From NCBI GenBank assembly GCA_021613335.1, contig JAJTWR010000254.1, forward strand, positions 1,790,001 to 1,854,000: a DNA stretch of 64,000 bases. Reading direction: 5' to 3'. The stretch comes from Whitmania pigra. Its lineage: Eukaryota; Annelida; Clitellata; Hirudinida; Haemopidae. Shown here piece by piece: positions 23,601 to 33,427 of this stretch (positions are counted from its first letter, which is position 1; each line of letters opens with the position of its first letter). The position numbers were made by a program, and so were the translations under genes. The notes under the pieces were generated by a model. It was not told where the DNA came from and did no database searches. It was given only the letters and a program-made list of their open reading frames with translations.

Positions 23601-26600
23601 TTGAAATTACCTCAAAATATTTTCTCAAATTCCTAATGGACAAAATCAGCCATTCCCACTAAAAGATTCAATTTACTGCAAATCAAATCTTATAAAATTT
23701 TCACAATTTTGAAATCTAATCGTTTAGGACGATATCTCAATTATTTTCTTATTTATTATGTTCTAAAAGTTTCTTGATTCAATGACTCTTGTTGATTGTT
23801 ATGATAGTTATGCTAAGATTCTTTCAAGTGTACGATAATTGTATAAAAAAAAATCAAACTCAATTACTACAAAAAGATATTTAAAATAATTGAGATTTTT
23901 TATGTTATTATTTGTTGACATTATGTTAAAAACTTTTAAAAATAGGCGAGTTGAAAGATGGTGCTTAAATTGAATTGTTAAACTTGGCCCATTAATCTTG
24001 CTTAGTATAATGAAATTGAATTGTAAACTCACAAAGAACAGTAATGTGTCCTTCTGCAGAATCCGCTCCGACATCGTTTTGCGACTTGCAAGTGTACAAC
24101 GACATGTCATTAGCTGTTGCCTTTTCTATTGTCAGCTCGAGAATATTCTGAGACTTCTTTGTCACCAGGACTCTGCCACCATCCTGTGGAATTGCTTAAA
24201 TTAATTATGCTACATTCTATTGATAGTTGGATGTTATTTATCATAATAATTTTTTTTTTAAAGTTAATATCAGTTCAATTTCTTGATGGAAACAATCATT
24301 CTAAGTTCTTTCATTCAATTGGAATATTTTCCATAAATCCTTCGTAAGAGCTTCATTCTGTTGCCAATATTTAAATTTGTATCCCAAACTAGAGCAGAAC
24401 TTTTAAATCCTAGAAAACTTAATCTTTGTCTTTTGAACGGCCATTTAACATCGCCAAAATGGTTTATGACTCTATAGATGTATGAATCTAATGAAATATC
24501 ATTATTCCATATGAGTATATTTAAAATAATCAATTTGAATTATTTATAATTATGTTGTAGCATGTCATTGATGTTATTATATTAACTCGAACGGTTGACA
24601 ACAATTAAATATGCATTCCACTTACATGCATAAAAATTCACCATGAATTCTTGACTTACGTTGGGTCCTAATTTGTATTCCTGGTGACCTGCCTTTTGAA
24701 AGGTCATTGTGGGCGTAGGATCACCGTGAGTTTTGCAAGTCAAAGTCGCCTTTTGGCCCTCTGACACGGTCACGTTTCTCAGTTCATTGATGTGAGGTGG
24801 CACTTGAAATCAGTGTCATCGACCAGTTATTACCTTTGCTTATATTACTTTATTTATTTACATTTTATGTTTAATTTTTTATTAAAAATGCTTTTAATTA
24901 TTAAAGTCGCTTTTAACTGAAAGGGAAAAATAAAAATATGTTCAACATTTTTATATTAACTTCAATTCTAAAGGTACTTAAGTCAGAAAAAATATATAAG
25001 AATTCTCAATTACGACACAGGATGGCGAAAAGACTTCACTAGTTGTTGAAGCATTTGTAGGCTAGTGGTTTGGCAAGCTTTGACATGCAAAGTTATGCGA
25101 TAAATAAACGAAAAGCTTAAAAATATATTTGTGGCACCTTGAATTTTAAGAGATCCTGAGTGGAAATCTTCTCCTACATCGTTGAGAGCCTTGCAAGTAT
25201 AATGACCTTCATCCTCCCTTTTAAGAGTTTTAAAGGTCAATTTTCCTAACTGACTGTCAACTTGAATTCTATCAGATGAAGAGCTGGTCAATAACTTTTC
25301 CTTATTATTCTGAAAAATTGGCAAGTATTTAGAAACAATCAATACATTAGTGAATCAGAGTTTCCTGCTGACCTTTAGAAATTCGAAACTAGGCATGGGA
25401 TCACCATCTGCTTTACAGTACAAGGACAATTCCTGTCCTGCCACACCCACTTGAATGCCGGGCCCCTGTGTTACCTTAGGCGGCACTTCAGTGAAAAGAA
25501 GTTCGAAAGCATTTGAAAGTGACATGTTTGAAGCAATTTATATCTATGGAAATGTTTGAGATGAACTCACCATGAACGACAACCGTGATCCTTCTATCAT
25601 CGTATCTGCCGTCAGCATCCACTTCTGCTCGGCACGTGTAATTGCCGTTGTCAGCTCTCGTTATGTTCCTGATCTTCAGTCCTTTCATTTCCTTTGCGTA
25701 CCTCCCACCTTATTTATTTTAGAATGTCAGTCCATCAACATACAGAACGTTTATAGAATTATCAGCAGACCTAGAACGATCGGGAGACCGTTGTACTTCC
25801 ACGAGACATCGGGAATTGGCAATCCGCTGACTTGACATTCAATGAGAGCATCACTATGAATGGCTGGGTGTTGTGGATTTGGAGCATGATCAAAGGTAAT
25901 GTCTTCTGCAAATCAAATGCGCCTTTGTATTTCTTAATAACTTCTCCAGACCGATTCAACCTGGTCAAACTGGTTTTTCTTTTAAACTATCACTGCTCTT
26001 CACTATTTTCGTAGCTTTCTAGTCTCATATCGTTAATTGCAATTAATAAACACAATTAATTACATTTGCAATTATAAAATTGTCACTTTACTTAATGTAA
26101 TTAATTTAACGTAATTAAATTAAATGTAGAATAATTATTTATTATTTTATAAAAATATTAATGGCGGAGTAAGCATTAAGTTTTGAGGATGGTGATAACA
26201 TAGAGATAATAACAGTGATGGGTAGTTACTAACTATAAGTAGTTAACTACTAGTTAATAACTACTTTAAAGTAGTTAGGAAGTAGTTAATAACTACTTTA
26301 AAGTAGTTAGGAAGTAGTTAATAACTACTCTTAAAAAAGTAGTTAAAAAATAGTAGTTAACTACTTTTAAAGTAGTTATTAACTACAAATAGTTAACTAC
26401 TTTTTAACTACTTTTAAAAAATAATTTTAAAATAAAATGAAGAAAAATATTTTTTTCCAAAAGCCCTACATCGTTAACAATCACCACCTCTGCGGACAAT
26501 GCAATGCGGCTCAGAACAGTGAATATGATGATTTATATGACTATGTGGAAAGTGTACCAAACTCTTGTGATAATGTGTTAGCTGAACAGCTTAATGATTA

Positions 26601-27946
26601 CTTATCAAACTCCGCAAGAAATGTACAAACTCTACTTAATTATCCAACTGTTTGTGCTGCATTCATCAAGCTTAATTCAACATTACCAAGTTCGGCAGCA
26701 GTTGAAAGACTTTTAAGTGTAGCAGGGCAGGTTTTATGTAACAGACGATGTAAATTATCGGATAATCATGTTGACATGATGATTTTTTTAAGAGATCGAC
26801 TGAAACATCCACTGAATACTTCTGTTTTTGATCAATTTGGATAATAAAATTTTGTTGAAAATGTTACACTAGTGTAAATAAATATGCTAATAATTAGGTC
26901 TTGTTCAACAGTCCAGAAAATTAATTTTATCAAATGTCAACGGAAAAGTAGTTAAAAAGTAGTTAACTACTATGCAAGTAGTTAAGGAGTAGTTACTAAC
27001 TACTTATTTAAAAAGTAGTTAAAAATAGTTACTAACTACATTTTTATAAATGTAGTTAACTACATGTTGTGGGTGCACATGCTAATTAGCCTATGCGGCT
27101 ACAGGAGCTAGGAGCGGGAACTTTCCTTTGTTCCACCTAGTTCATATAGCTGCATAGGGTAGTTCTTGTGTAGTTATTGTGTCGTTCTTGTACGTAATAA
27201 AGTTGTGCGATAGCTGTTAGTTTTGTCTCGATAACTGCGGGTTATAACACTACAGTAGTTAACTACTTTTTAAGTAGTTAAAGCCCATCACTGGATAATA
27301 ATATTTAAAAGTTCTTATGAGAATAACGGCTCACTGAAGAGAACAAGTTCCACAGATTTTTCATCAACAAACGTCCCAACTCTGACTATGCAAGTGTATT
27401 GACCTGCATCTCGATTTTCTATTTTCGTTATATACAACTTCCTCACTCGTGTCCCATCATTTTCAATAAAAATTCTTTTTGAAATAAAATGATGTTCAAA
27501 CATATGTTTCACATGAAACACATTTTATGAAAACCTCTTTTTGTTTTTTATTTCGTTCCTGTTTTGGTCCAACCATTGAATTTTGACAACTCCTTCCGTC
27601 CTTTCCTCTCCATTCCCAGGGATGTCACAAACTTCGCACGTAAAAACCATTGAAGAGCCAAGTGACCTGATAAACTTGTCTCCTCCGGGTTTTATACGCA
27701 GTTCATAGGAGCCTGTTTCAAAATCAAAAAAACATGGAACATACAACACCAGTAAGTTCTTTTTGTGTAAAAGGTTACATCATTTATCAAGCGTTGAGAA
27801 ATTGAAGTCAACAATGACTACATGGTGCACAAAGATTCAAGTAAACTAGTTATCCAGAGAAAATAAAAATTTCACCAACCAGAAACGATCACGAAAAATA
27901 AAGATCCAATTACAATAAAAATGCCTTCGGTTGTTGAACTCATCAT
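20533..27946 (-). CDS. NCAM/Fasciclin-II-type cell adhesion molecule, 5 Ig + 2 FN3, probable GPI anchor
   Basis: This is a cell-surface adhesion protein of the NCAM/Fas2 class. The signal-peptide exon is 27880-27946 (two adjacent ATGs, then a hydrophobic run GIFIVIGSLFFVIV). Five Ig domains follow, each split over two exons: Ig1 (about 27535-27715 and 27336-27480), Ig2 (25765-25900 and 25570-25720), Ig3 (25370-25484 and 25135-25312), Ig4 (24650-24800 and 24040-24185) and Ig5 (22754-22935 and 21913-22020). Most show the D-x-G-x-Y-x-C motif; examples are DAGQYTC, DNGNYTC and DEGHYTC. FN3-1 spans about 21418-21850 and FN3-2 about 20875-21262. The FN3-2 exon ends in phase 1 and joins a last exon whose frame ends in a hydrophobic tail without a cytoplasmic domain, so a GPI anchor is likely. 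I cannot tell NCAM, Fas2 and related names apart, hence no symbol. hAT-1 sits in the intron after Ig1. Confidence 0.88.
22143..22353. mobile_element. Possible small non-autonomous hAT remnant in an intron
   Basis: The left part reads TGACGGATTTAGAGGG. The right end, reverse-complemented, reads CAGTGTCGGATCTAGAAC. The two are similar hAT-like inverted ends around about 210 bases, with C-rich subterminal sequence. No clean 8-bp target duplication was found, so this is tentative. Confidence 0.3.
26213..26436. repeat. Subterminal palindromic array of hAT-1, left side
   Basis: About 220 bases consist almost only of AGTAGTTAACTAC-like and AGTTAATAACTAC-like units in both orientations, including two AACTACTTTAAAGTAGTTAG units in tandem. 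Such subterminal repeats are candidate transposase-binding sites in hAT elements. Confidence 0.85.
26437..26844 (+). CDS. 135-residue hAT dimerisation-domain protein (mini-hAT ORF, copy 1)
   Basis: The frame starts at an ATG preceded by an in-frame TAA nine bases upstream and ends at a double stop (TAATAA). Residues about 72-120 match the hATC dimerisation region: a hydrophobic core followed by LPSSAAVERLLSVAGQV, then SDNHVDMMIFLRDRL. The preceding 70 residues include HHLCGQCNAAQ and have no recognised fold. The RNase-H catalytic triad region and BED finger of a full hAT transposase are missing. The protein sequence is identical to the second copy at 30098-30505. It could be a leftover 3' exon of a transposase or a free dimerisation peptide that interferes with an active transposase; the sequence does not decide. 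Confidence 0.75.
   Translation: MKKNIFFQKPYIVNNHHLCGQCNAAQNSEYDDLYDYVESVPNSCDNVLAEQLNDYLSNSARNVQTLLNYPTVCAAFIKLNSTLPSSAAVERLLSVAGQVLCNRRCKLSDNHVDMMIFLRDRLKHPLNTSVFDQFG
27065..27249 (+). mobile_element. Solo LTR (185 bp) nested in hAT-1, exact 5-bp target duplication
   Basis: The insert begins TGTTGTGGGT and ends GTTATAACA (TG...CA boundaries). It is flanked by CTACA on both sides (27060-27064 and 27250-27254) and contains an AATAAA-like polyadenylation signal near 27200. It is absent from the sister element at 29852-30756. These are the features of a solo LTR left after recombination between the two LTRs of a retrotransposon. No internal coding part is present and the superfamily is not determined. 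Confidence 0.8.
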
Positions 27947-28615
27947 AAGTACTTTAGGTCAAATTCTAATTAATGTAATTTCTTTAAAATGCTTTTTTTT
28001 TAAATCCGGAAATGAAATAATAAAAGGGAAGCTTATTGATTCGACCAAAATGGTGATACAAATTGAAACTCCACTTGCAGGACAACCAAGCAACGACCTC
28101 TCAATTGCTGTCGGTGCCACTGCTACGGTTTGCGTCATCGATTTATTCCTCAGGGATGAGCAAATATCCTAATTATCTTTACTTTTGAATTGAATTTCAT
28201 TTGATGTTTGTTAATTTATTTTGTTATTAAATAAGCTTTTAAATGCGGTAAGAGGCATTTTAAGCTTGTAATTATAACTTGTTTAAAATCTGTTTCATTT
28301 ATTTCACTGCTGAAATCGAATTTTGTCACACATTTTGCTGAATTTAACTTTAATTATTTAATGACTAACTCGGGCAGAGGGTTTAGATACTCCTAAGTTT
28401 AATCGGAGTTCAAGCAGGTAAAAGACAGAGGCAATGAAAGGAGTGGAGAAAAATGAGACATTGATTTCATATTTCAATTTGTTTGGGAAAGAATATAAAG
28501 TTAGTGAGGCTCAGAATACGATATCGATCAAGTTCGATCTCCACCCTGGGTTGATGGAGCTTTTAGAGCCGGACCTCGATATCTTGAGAAACCCGTTTGA
28601 CGATTGATTTCATAA
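27947..28615. other. Upstream region of the Ig/FN3 gene
   Basis: This holds the promoter and any 5' UTR of the minus-strand adhesion gene. The open frame at 27921-28172 on the plus strand resembles no family. Nothing else was recognised. Confidence 0.4.
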
Positions 28616-28619
28616 GGAT

Positions 28620-28835
28620 GTCGCTTAGATATCTTGGTGTTACTTTCGATTCTCACCTCATCTTTAAAAGACATTCCGCCTCCATCGTCAATTCCTGCAA
28701 TCACTTCAATTGGCGTGCGAGTTGACTCAGAGGGTTGAGTTCCTGCGAATGGCGGTTTAAGCAGCAGTCGTTGCGTGTCATGTTCGCACCGCCTGGTAGA
28801 GCCTTCGGGTTGGGGGCGCTACATAAATGGTTGAT
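28620..28835 (+). pseudogene. LINE reverse-transcriptase C-terminal fragment
   Basis: The frame opens with RYLGVTFDSHLIFKRHSAS, the R-Y-L-G-V-x-x-D-x-x-L-x-x-x-x-H motif found just after the RT domain of non-LTR elements. It then shows SLRVMF and an alanine/glycine-rich stretch typical of the thumb region. Frameshifts and stops break it; it is a dead fragment. Confidence 0.6.
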
Positions 28836-29689
28836 CGGTTAAAAAGTGCCTTCACTTTCTATCCGGATACATAAAGCATTCGAAAGATCGGCTAAATACC
28901 TCTCTGTATTCTCTTCTGTACATCTGTCTCTGATACATTTTTAAAAACTTATACAGACTAGGTTTTCATAAAAGGGAAATTTCCCTATACGATGAGCTTA
29001 AGATATTTCTACAGGAGCCCGACACACAATAAAATCAATTTAAATGTGAATTTGTTTTCCACATCATCTAAAAATATTCAGTTGATCTAAAAAAAATACG
29101 AAAATGTCCGAAAACTGGGACAAACTTTGCAGATCTTTCATAACAATTCGACCAACTTCAGTGGAAGCAGAAAGCTTTTTTGTAATGACCCACTTTCATC
29201 GACTCGACCAGTGATTTCTTTTGATCAGAGAAACTATATGATCTATGGAGCTATTCTGAAATATTACTGTTTTCATCAACTTGCTGATAATACGTTCTTT
29301 CGCGATTGTTATTGTTATATTAAAAATCTTTTTAAGAGATTCTTTTTAAGAGATTCTTGGATTCGCAAGCATCTTGGTGTGTTTGATTACTATAGACTTT
29401 ATTTCTTTCAATAGTTATTTGCTTTATCTGAGTAGATGCCTAAATTATCATACTGAACAAACATTTGTCTAGCGCTCTCTTCCAAGATCGCATGAGCTGG
29501 TTTGATAAACCAGGAGATTGTGTCACTCTTCTTTCATGGTCGTTGCAACCTGCTAAATTAACTTGCATGCCAAATGTAAGTATCAGACATTTTGGGTTGA
29601 GAAAGGGTCCGCCACCTGGAAAAGTTGAAATAACGTCTCTGGAAATTGGTACATTTCTTGGCTAAGTATGACTGCTTTTGCAAACATTT

Positions 29690-29845
29690 GGTGAAAGTTA
29701 AGCTGGGAACGGAAAACACTTCTTATCTGTCACCAGAAGTTCAAAATGGATTTATGAGAATTTTGTGAAAAAGGTGAGAAAGAAAATCATCGATCAGGTC
29801 GAGGAAAGCAAGTATTTTTGCTTAATTAAACTGACTGTTTCTTGT
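29690..29845 (+). pseudogene. hAT transposase fragment (ZMYM1/TTF-type)
   Basis: The frame contains YLSPEVQNGFMRIL, a stop, then KKVRKKIIDQVEESKYF. This resembles the S-P-E-I-Q-N-E-L ... I-I-x-E-I-x-x-A-K-Y-F segment of TTF/ZMYM1-like hAT transposases. It is a short, broken piece cut off at 29851 by the hAT-2 insertion site. Confidence 0.55.
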
Positions 29846-30097
29846 TACTGCCAGTGATGGGCTTTAACTACTTAAAAAGTAGTTAACTACATTTATAAAA
29901 ATGTAGTTAGTAACTATTTTTAACTACTTTTTAAATAAGTAGTTAGTAACTACCCCTTAACTACTTGCATAGTAGTTAACTACTTTTTAACTACTTTTCC
30001 GTTGACATTTGATAAAATTAATTTTCTGGACTGTTGAACAAGACATAATTATTAGCATATTTATTTACACTAGTGTAACATTTTCAACAAAATTTTA

Positions 30098-30505
30098 TTA
30101 TCCAAATTGATCAAAAACAGAAGTATTCAGTGGATGTTTCAGTCGATCTCTTAAAAAAATCATCATGTCAACATGATTATCCGATAATTTACATCGTCTG
30201 TTACATAAAACCTGCCCTGCTACACTTAAAAGTCTTTCAACTGCTGCCGAACTTGGTAATGTTGAATTAAGCTTGATGAATGCAGCACAAACAGTTGGAT
30301 AATTAAGTAGAGTTTGTACATTTCTTGCGGAGTTTGATAAGTAATCATTAAGCTGTTCAGCTAACACATTATCACAAGAGTTTGGTACACTTTCCACATA
30401 GTCATATAAATCATCATATTCACTGTTCTGAGCCGCATTGCATTGTCCGCAGAGGTGGTGATTGTTAACGATGTAGGGCTTTTGGAAAAAAATATTTTTC
30501 TTCAT
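30098..30505 (-). CDS. 135-residue hAT dimerisation-domain protein (mini-hAT ORF, copy 2)
   Basis: Identical in predicted protein to the frame at 26437-26844: N-terminal unassigned 70 residues, then the hATC core with LPSSAAVERLLSVAGQV. The upstream in-frame stop and double stop at the end are also conserved. Two intact identical copies imply recent spread or constraint on the frame. Confidence 0.75.
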   Translation of the reverse strand: MKKNIFFQKPYIVNNHHLCGQCNAAQNSEYDDLYDYVESVPNSCDNVLAEQLNDYLSNSARNVQTLLNYPTVCAAFIKLNSTLPSSAAVERLLSVAGQVLCNRRCKLSDNHVDMMIFLRDRLKHPLNTSVFDQFG

Positions 30506-30524
30506 TTTATTTTAAAATTTTTTT

Positions 30525-30645
30525 TAAAAGTAGTTAACTATTTGTAGTTAATAACTACTTTAAAAGTAGTTAACTATTTGTAGTTAATAACTACTTTAAA
30601 AGTAGTTAACTATTTGTAGTTAATAACTACTTTAAAAGTAGTTAA
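30525..30645. repeat. Three tandem 36-bp units in the hAT-2 subterminal array
   Basis: The unit contains TTTAAAAGTAGTTAACTA followed by TTTGTAGTTAATAACTAC and occurs three times head to tail. Further AGTAGTTAACTAC and AGTTATTAACTAC units continue to the element end at 30756. The copy number differs from hAT-1, so these arrays expand or contract. Confidence 0.85.
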
Positions 30646-30764
30646 CTACTATTTTTTAACTACTTTTCAAGAGTAGTTATTAACTACTTCCTAACTACTT
30701 TAAAGTAGTTATTAACTAGTAGTTAACTACTTATAGTTAGTAACTACCCATCACTGGTTACTGC

Positions 30765-31550
30765 GCCTTGGAGCTCCTACAGAGGAGTTTCCCGGTTTTC
30801 AAACGTTTCGGCCCTTGAAATCTCCTTACGTTTTCGGGGGACGGGCCGCATCCGGTGATCAGCCGGATGTCCCTGTCGGTTTTGTCGTTCTGGACCCAAC
30901 TCTTACCGCCGGCTATGAGAAGCACTCGCTGGCCTTGTTGTGCCGGTCACTGCTGGCTGGACTGGAGCGACTGCGAAAGCTCTCAATGGCTTTTTTATGT
31001 CGCATGCTACTTGTTTTTTCACCTGCAAACTTCGACTATGCGGGGATCTCCTTGTGGCCTTGTTATGTCGATCCCCTCTAGGTTGGCTGCAACGGTCTAG
31101 TCGTTTGCCTCTGCAAGAATGTCTCACCTGGGGGTTTGACATCTCTTTTTGCAGAGGTTTGCGAAGCCTTCGCGCAAGAAGTATATCTTTCGCTGATTTG
31201 CGATCGTAAGCGAGTTTGCTTTGGAGACTGCTGCTTTTGCGGCTTCACAAACTTCTCGGAGGACCTGGTTATGTCGCCATGTGTACCGACCATTGGCAAG
31301 GGCACACGTGCAATTGTTGAGCACGTGATGCAGTGTCTCGGTACCGCCACAGAGCCGGCATTCGGTGTCTTCCACCAGACCCCACTTTTGCAAATTGTCC
31401 CTGGAGGGCAACTGGTCTTAGATTGACCTTGCCGCGTAGGCAAGTCGGAGCGGAGATATCTTCCACATGTCGCGCCAGGTAAGGGATCGTTGCATCACGT
31501 CATCCCACGTTGTCCACTTACCCTGCCGTGACTGCTGAAATGTAAATTAA
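30765..31550 (-). pseudogene. 3' part of a LINE (zinc-knuckle C-terminus plus 3' UTR)
   Basis: On the minus strand, 31124-31411 encodes MPSRDNLQKWG, then CRLCGGTETLHHVLNNC and YTWRHNQVL. This is the C-terminal Cys/His finger and adjacent helix seen at the end of several non-LTR retrotransposon ORFs (C-x2-C-x7-H-x4-C type). The downstream 3' UTR-like part (30765-31100) is repeated at 59310-59740 on the plus strand, so two copies of the same LINE family are present. The reading frame upstream of 31440 is interrupted. Confidence 0.65.
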
Positions 31551-31769
31551 ATTTGTATTTCTGACCATGACTCTTCAGTTCGCATTTTAGTCAAAGCGTT
31601 TTTGTTGCTTATATTAAGCCACTTGCTGCAGTATAGTCAAAGCTGTTGTCCTGTAGTTCTTGTGACAGACATCTGACAGGATTTCATCCATTCTGGTCAG
31701 AATGGCTCAAAACTTCCAGCGTCGAATTTTTACAAGCAAACCTCTAGCTTCTGCAGCTGCTACATCATC

Positions 31770-32010
31770 ATTTTAATCGCAATTACATGAAGTTTTTGTA
31801 TTATTGCTTGTAAGTTACTTGACGTTAATAATCCGTTAACCCCCACAATTTCGAGAGGACTGACAAGCTTTGTCTGGCCCATCATTGATCGAAGGTAGTT
31901 TTTTTTATAAACTTAAGTTTGGAGAATGAGCGCTCACAGCTAGCAATATTAATAGCAGAAGCGCATTTACGAAATCAACCCAAAAGCTCTATTTGTGCCA
32001 TGCTCAAACC
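31770..32010 (-). pseudogene. hAT transposase C-terminal fragment
   Basis: Minus-strand frames read SAINIASCERSFSKLKFIK and, after a one-base shift, RSMMGQTKLVSPLEIVGVN. This is the E-R-x-F-S-x-L-K-x-I-K ... M-x-Q-x-R-L-x-x-L-x-x-L pattern of the hAT dimerisation domain. The frameshift marks it as dead. It is a different family from hAT-1/2. Confidence 0.6.
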
Positions 32011-32617
32011 ATTCCCTGAATCTGGCTTGTGTACATCTGTGGCAGTTCACTCTGTTAGTTTTTTGGCGCACTGGACCGGTTATTCTCGTTCTTTTCTGCC
32101 TCTAATCATTGCTGGGACGTCTTGATTCATCAGGCTCACGTCGTTGAGAGATTGCCTTCTTCAGCAAAGAGAAAAGATGGTTGGTGGACAGTGCAATGGA
32201 CGATTCAAAAAAACTTTGCTTTGGGATGGAGCGTCGATTGATACTGAGTTGAGAGGGGAAATGCTGGGTGTTATCGACAGGTTAACTAAGGAAAGGATGT
32301 GTAAAATTGCTCAAAATTTAAAAAATAAATAAAATGTAAATAAAGTGCTTTTGATGGCTTGTATCTAGGTAAATTTTAATATTCTTCTATTTTAAAAAGG
32401 TTTTGGTAAGTCAATATTATATTATCTATAATCTGTATGTGTTCTGTAGCACAAAAATTCTTTAGCTGTTAATATAAAATAAGTTTGCATATAAATACTG
32501 AAACTCAGGAAAACCCTATTTAAAAAAAACCCCAAACCCCGAGTTTCACAAAAAATTGCCCAAAATCGAAATCACTAGACTCCTCTGACGCTGGCGCCTT
32601 ATAAATTAACTACTACT

Positions 32618-32644
32618 ACTAATAATAATAATAATAATAATAAT
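32618..32644. repeat. (AAT)n microsatellite
   Basis: About eight AAT units in a row, next to a hAT remnant. Confidence 0.9.
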
Positions 32645-32691
32645 ATTTATTAATAAATGAATATGAATGATAATGTTTCTTCAATTGCACA

Positions 32692-33264
32692 AGGTCAACT
32701 GATATTCTGATGCAGTATCTTCGAGACCGATCAGATGACATGAACATTATTACTGGAAGCGATACCCTGAAGAAATTATTTATCCAGTTGAACACTCCTC
32801 TGCCAGCTAGTGCAGCTGTTAAACGTTTATTCAGCTCTTCTGGTATGACAAAGAACAGCTGAAGGACCATAATGAGTGACAAACTATTCGAGAACTTAGT
32901 TATGTTAAAAATTAACAAAAATTTGTGATTGTAATGTAATAAATAATAAAAACACCAAAAGAATGCATTAGTTCAAATGTTATTACTTAATGACTGTTAG
33001 TACTAGCAGTTAATACCAGTAATTGTTTTAACGATAAGAGAAACAATTCCTTTTAAATAATACGGAATGATGTATGATCACAATAATGGCGGCATCAAAG
33101 TTACTTGTAATTTTTACTTAAAAGTAACTTTTAGACGCTGTAACTTTTAACTTTTACTTGAGTAAATTTTTGAGACAATACTCTTACTTATACTTAAGTA
33201 GCTTTTTGAGGTATTACTTTTACTTGTAACTAGTTACCGAAATGAGGTAATTTTTACAACACTG
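32692..33264 (+). mobile_element. Right part of a hAT element with its own subterminal repeats
   Basis: A broken frame contains LKKLFIQLNTPLPASAAVKR and MSDKLFENLVMLKIN, the hATC region, with one in-frame TGA between. Downstream, 33100-33264 is filled with AAAGTAACTTTTA and ACTTGTAACTAGTTAC-like units, and the element ends ACAACACTG at 33264, a hAT-type end. The left end was not found, so the copy is truncated or its left part is too decayed. Confidence 0.65.
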
Positions 33265-33427
33265 TTTGAGGGTTGCCTCGACTTCCACCACCCTCTAGAA
33301 AAAACCACAACGAAGAGGACACAAGGAATGTCAGATTTAGACCTATGCTTTATAGCAAGTAAGAATGAAACCATTAACATCACAAATATAACAAATGAAG
33401 GTTAAATATGTCAAACTACTTAAATGT

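Larger units (their letters stand above)
26213..27293 (+). mobile_element. Mini-hAT element hAT-1 with perfect 8-bp target duplication
   Basis: The element starts CAGTGATGGG and ends CCCATCACTG, a hAT-type terminal inverted repeat. It is flanked on both sides by GATAATAA (26205-26212 and 27294-27301), an exact 8-bp target-site duplication, the hAT hallmark. The ends are filled with copies of the palindrome AGTAGTTAACTACT and variants. Inside is one intact 135-codon frame (26437-26844) that holds only the hAT C-terminal dimerisation domain. A 185-base solo LTR (27065-27249) is nested near its right end. The whole element lies in an intron of the Ig/FN3 gene, about 40 bases from an exon. It is non-autonomous because the transposase catalytic region is absent. 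Confidence 0.92.
29852..30756 (-). mobile_element. Mini-hAT element hAT-2 with perfect 8-bp target duplication
   Basis: This is a second copy of hAT-1 in opposite orientation, 905 bases long, with ends CAGTGATGGG and CCCATCACTG. It is flanked by GTTACTGC on both sides (29844-29851 and 30757-30764), an exact 8-bp duplication. It inserted into the 3' end of a LINE copy. It lacks the solo LTR of hAT-1. Its reading frame (30098-30505) encodes the same 135 residues, and outside the arrays I found only about one base difference. The array on the side upstream of the ORF has three copies of a 36-base unit where hAT-1 has about one. Confidence 0.92.

Noticed and set aside
27921..28172. 83-codon plus-strand frame upstream of the adhesion gene
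   Set aside because: It overlaps the signal-peptide exon on the other strand and has no family resemblance.
29465..29665. Frame with MSWFDKPGD resembling an ABC-transporter segment
   Set aside because: Only about eight residues match, the flanks diverge and no neighbouring exon supports it; likely chance in a region of hAT and LINE debris.
31078..31443. 121-codon minus-strand frame overlapping the LINE zinc-knuckle frame
   Set aside because: The shifted frame at 31124-31411 carries the Cys/His motif, so this one is a shadow.
33086..33264. ACTT/AAGT-rich block considered as a microsatellite or regulatory cluster
   Set aside because: The units are imperfect palindromes and end in a hAT-type terminus, so they fit subterminal repeats better.
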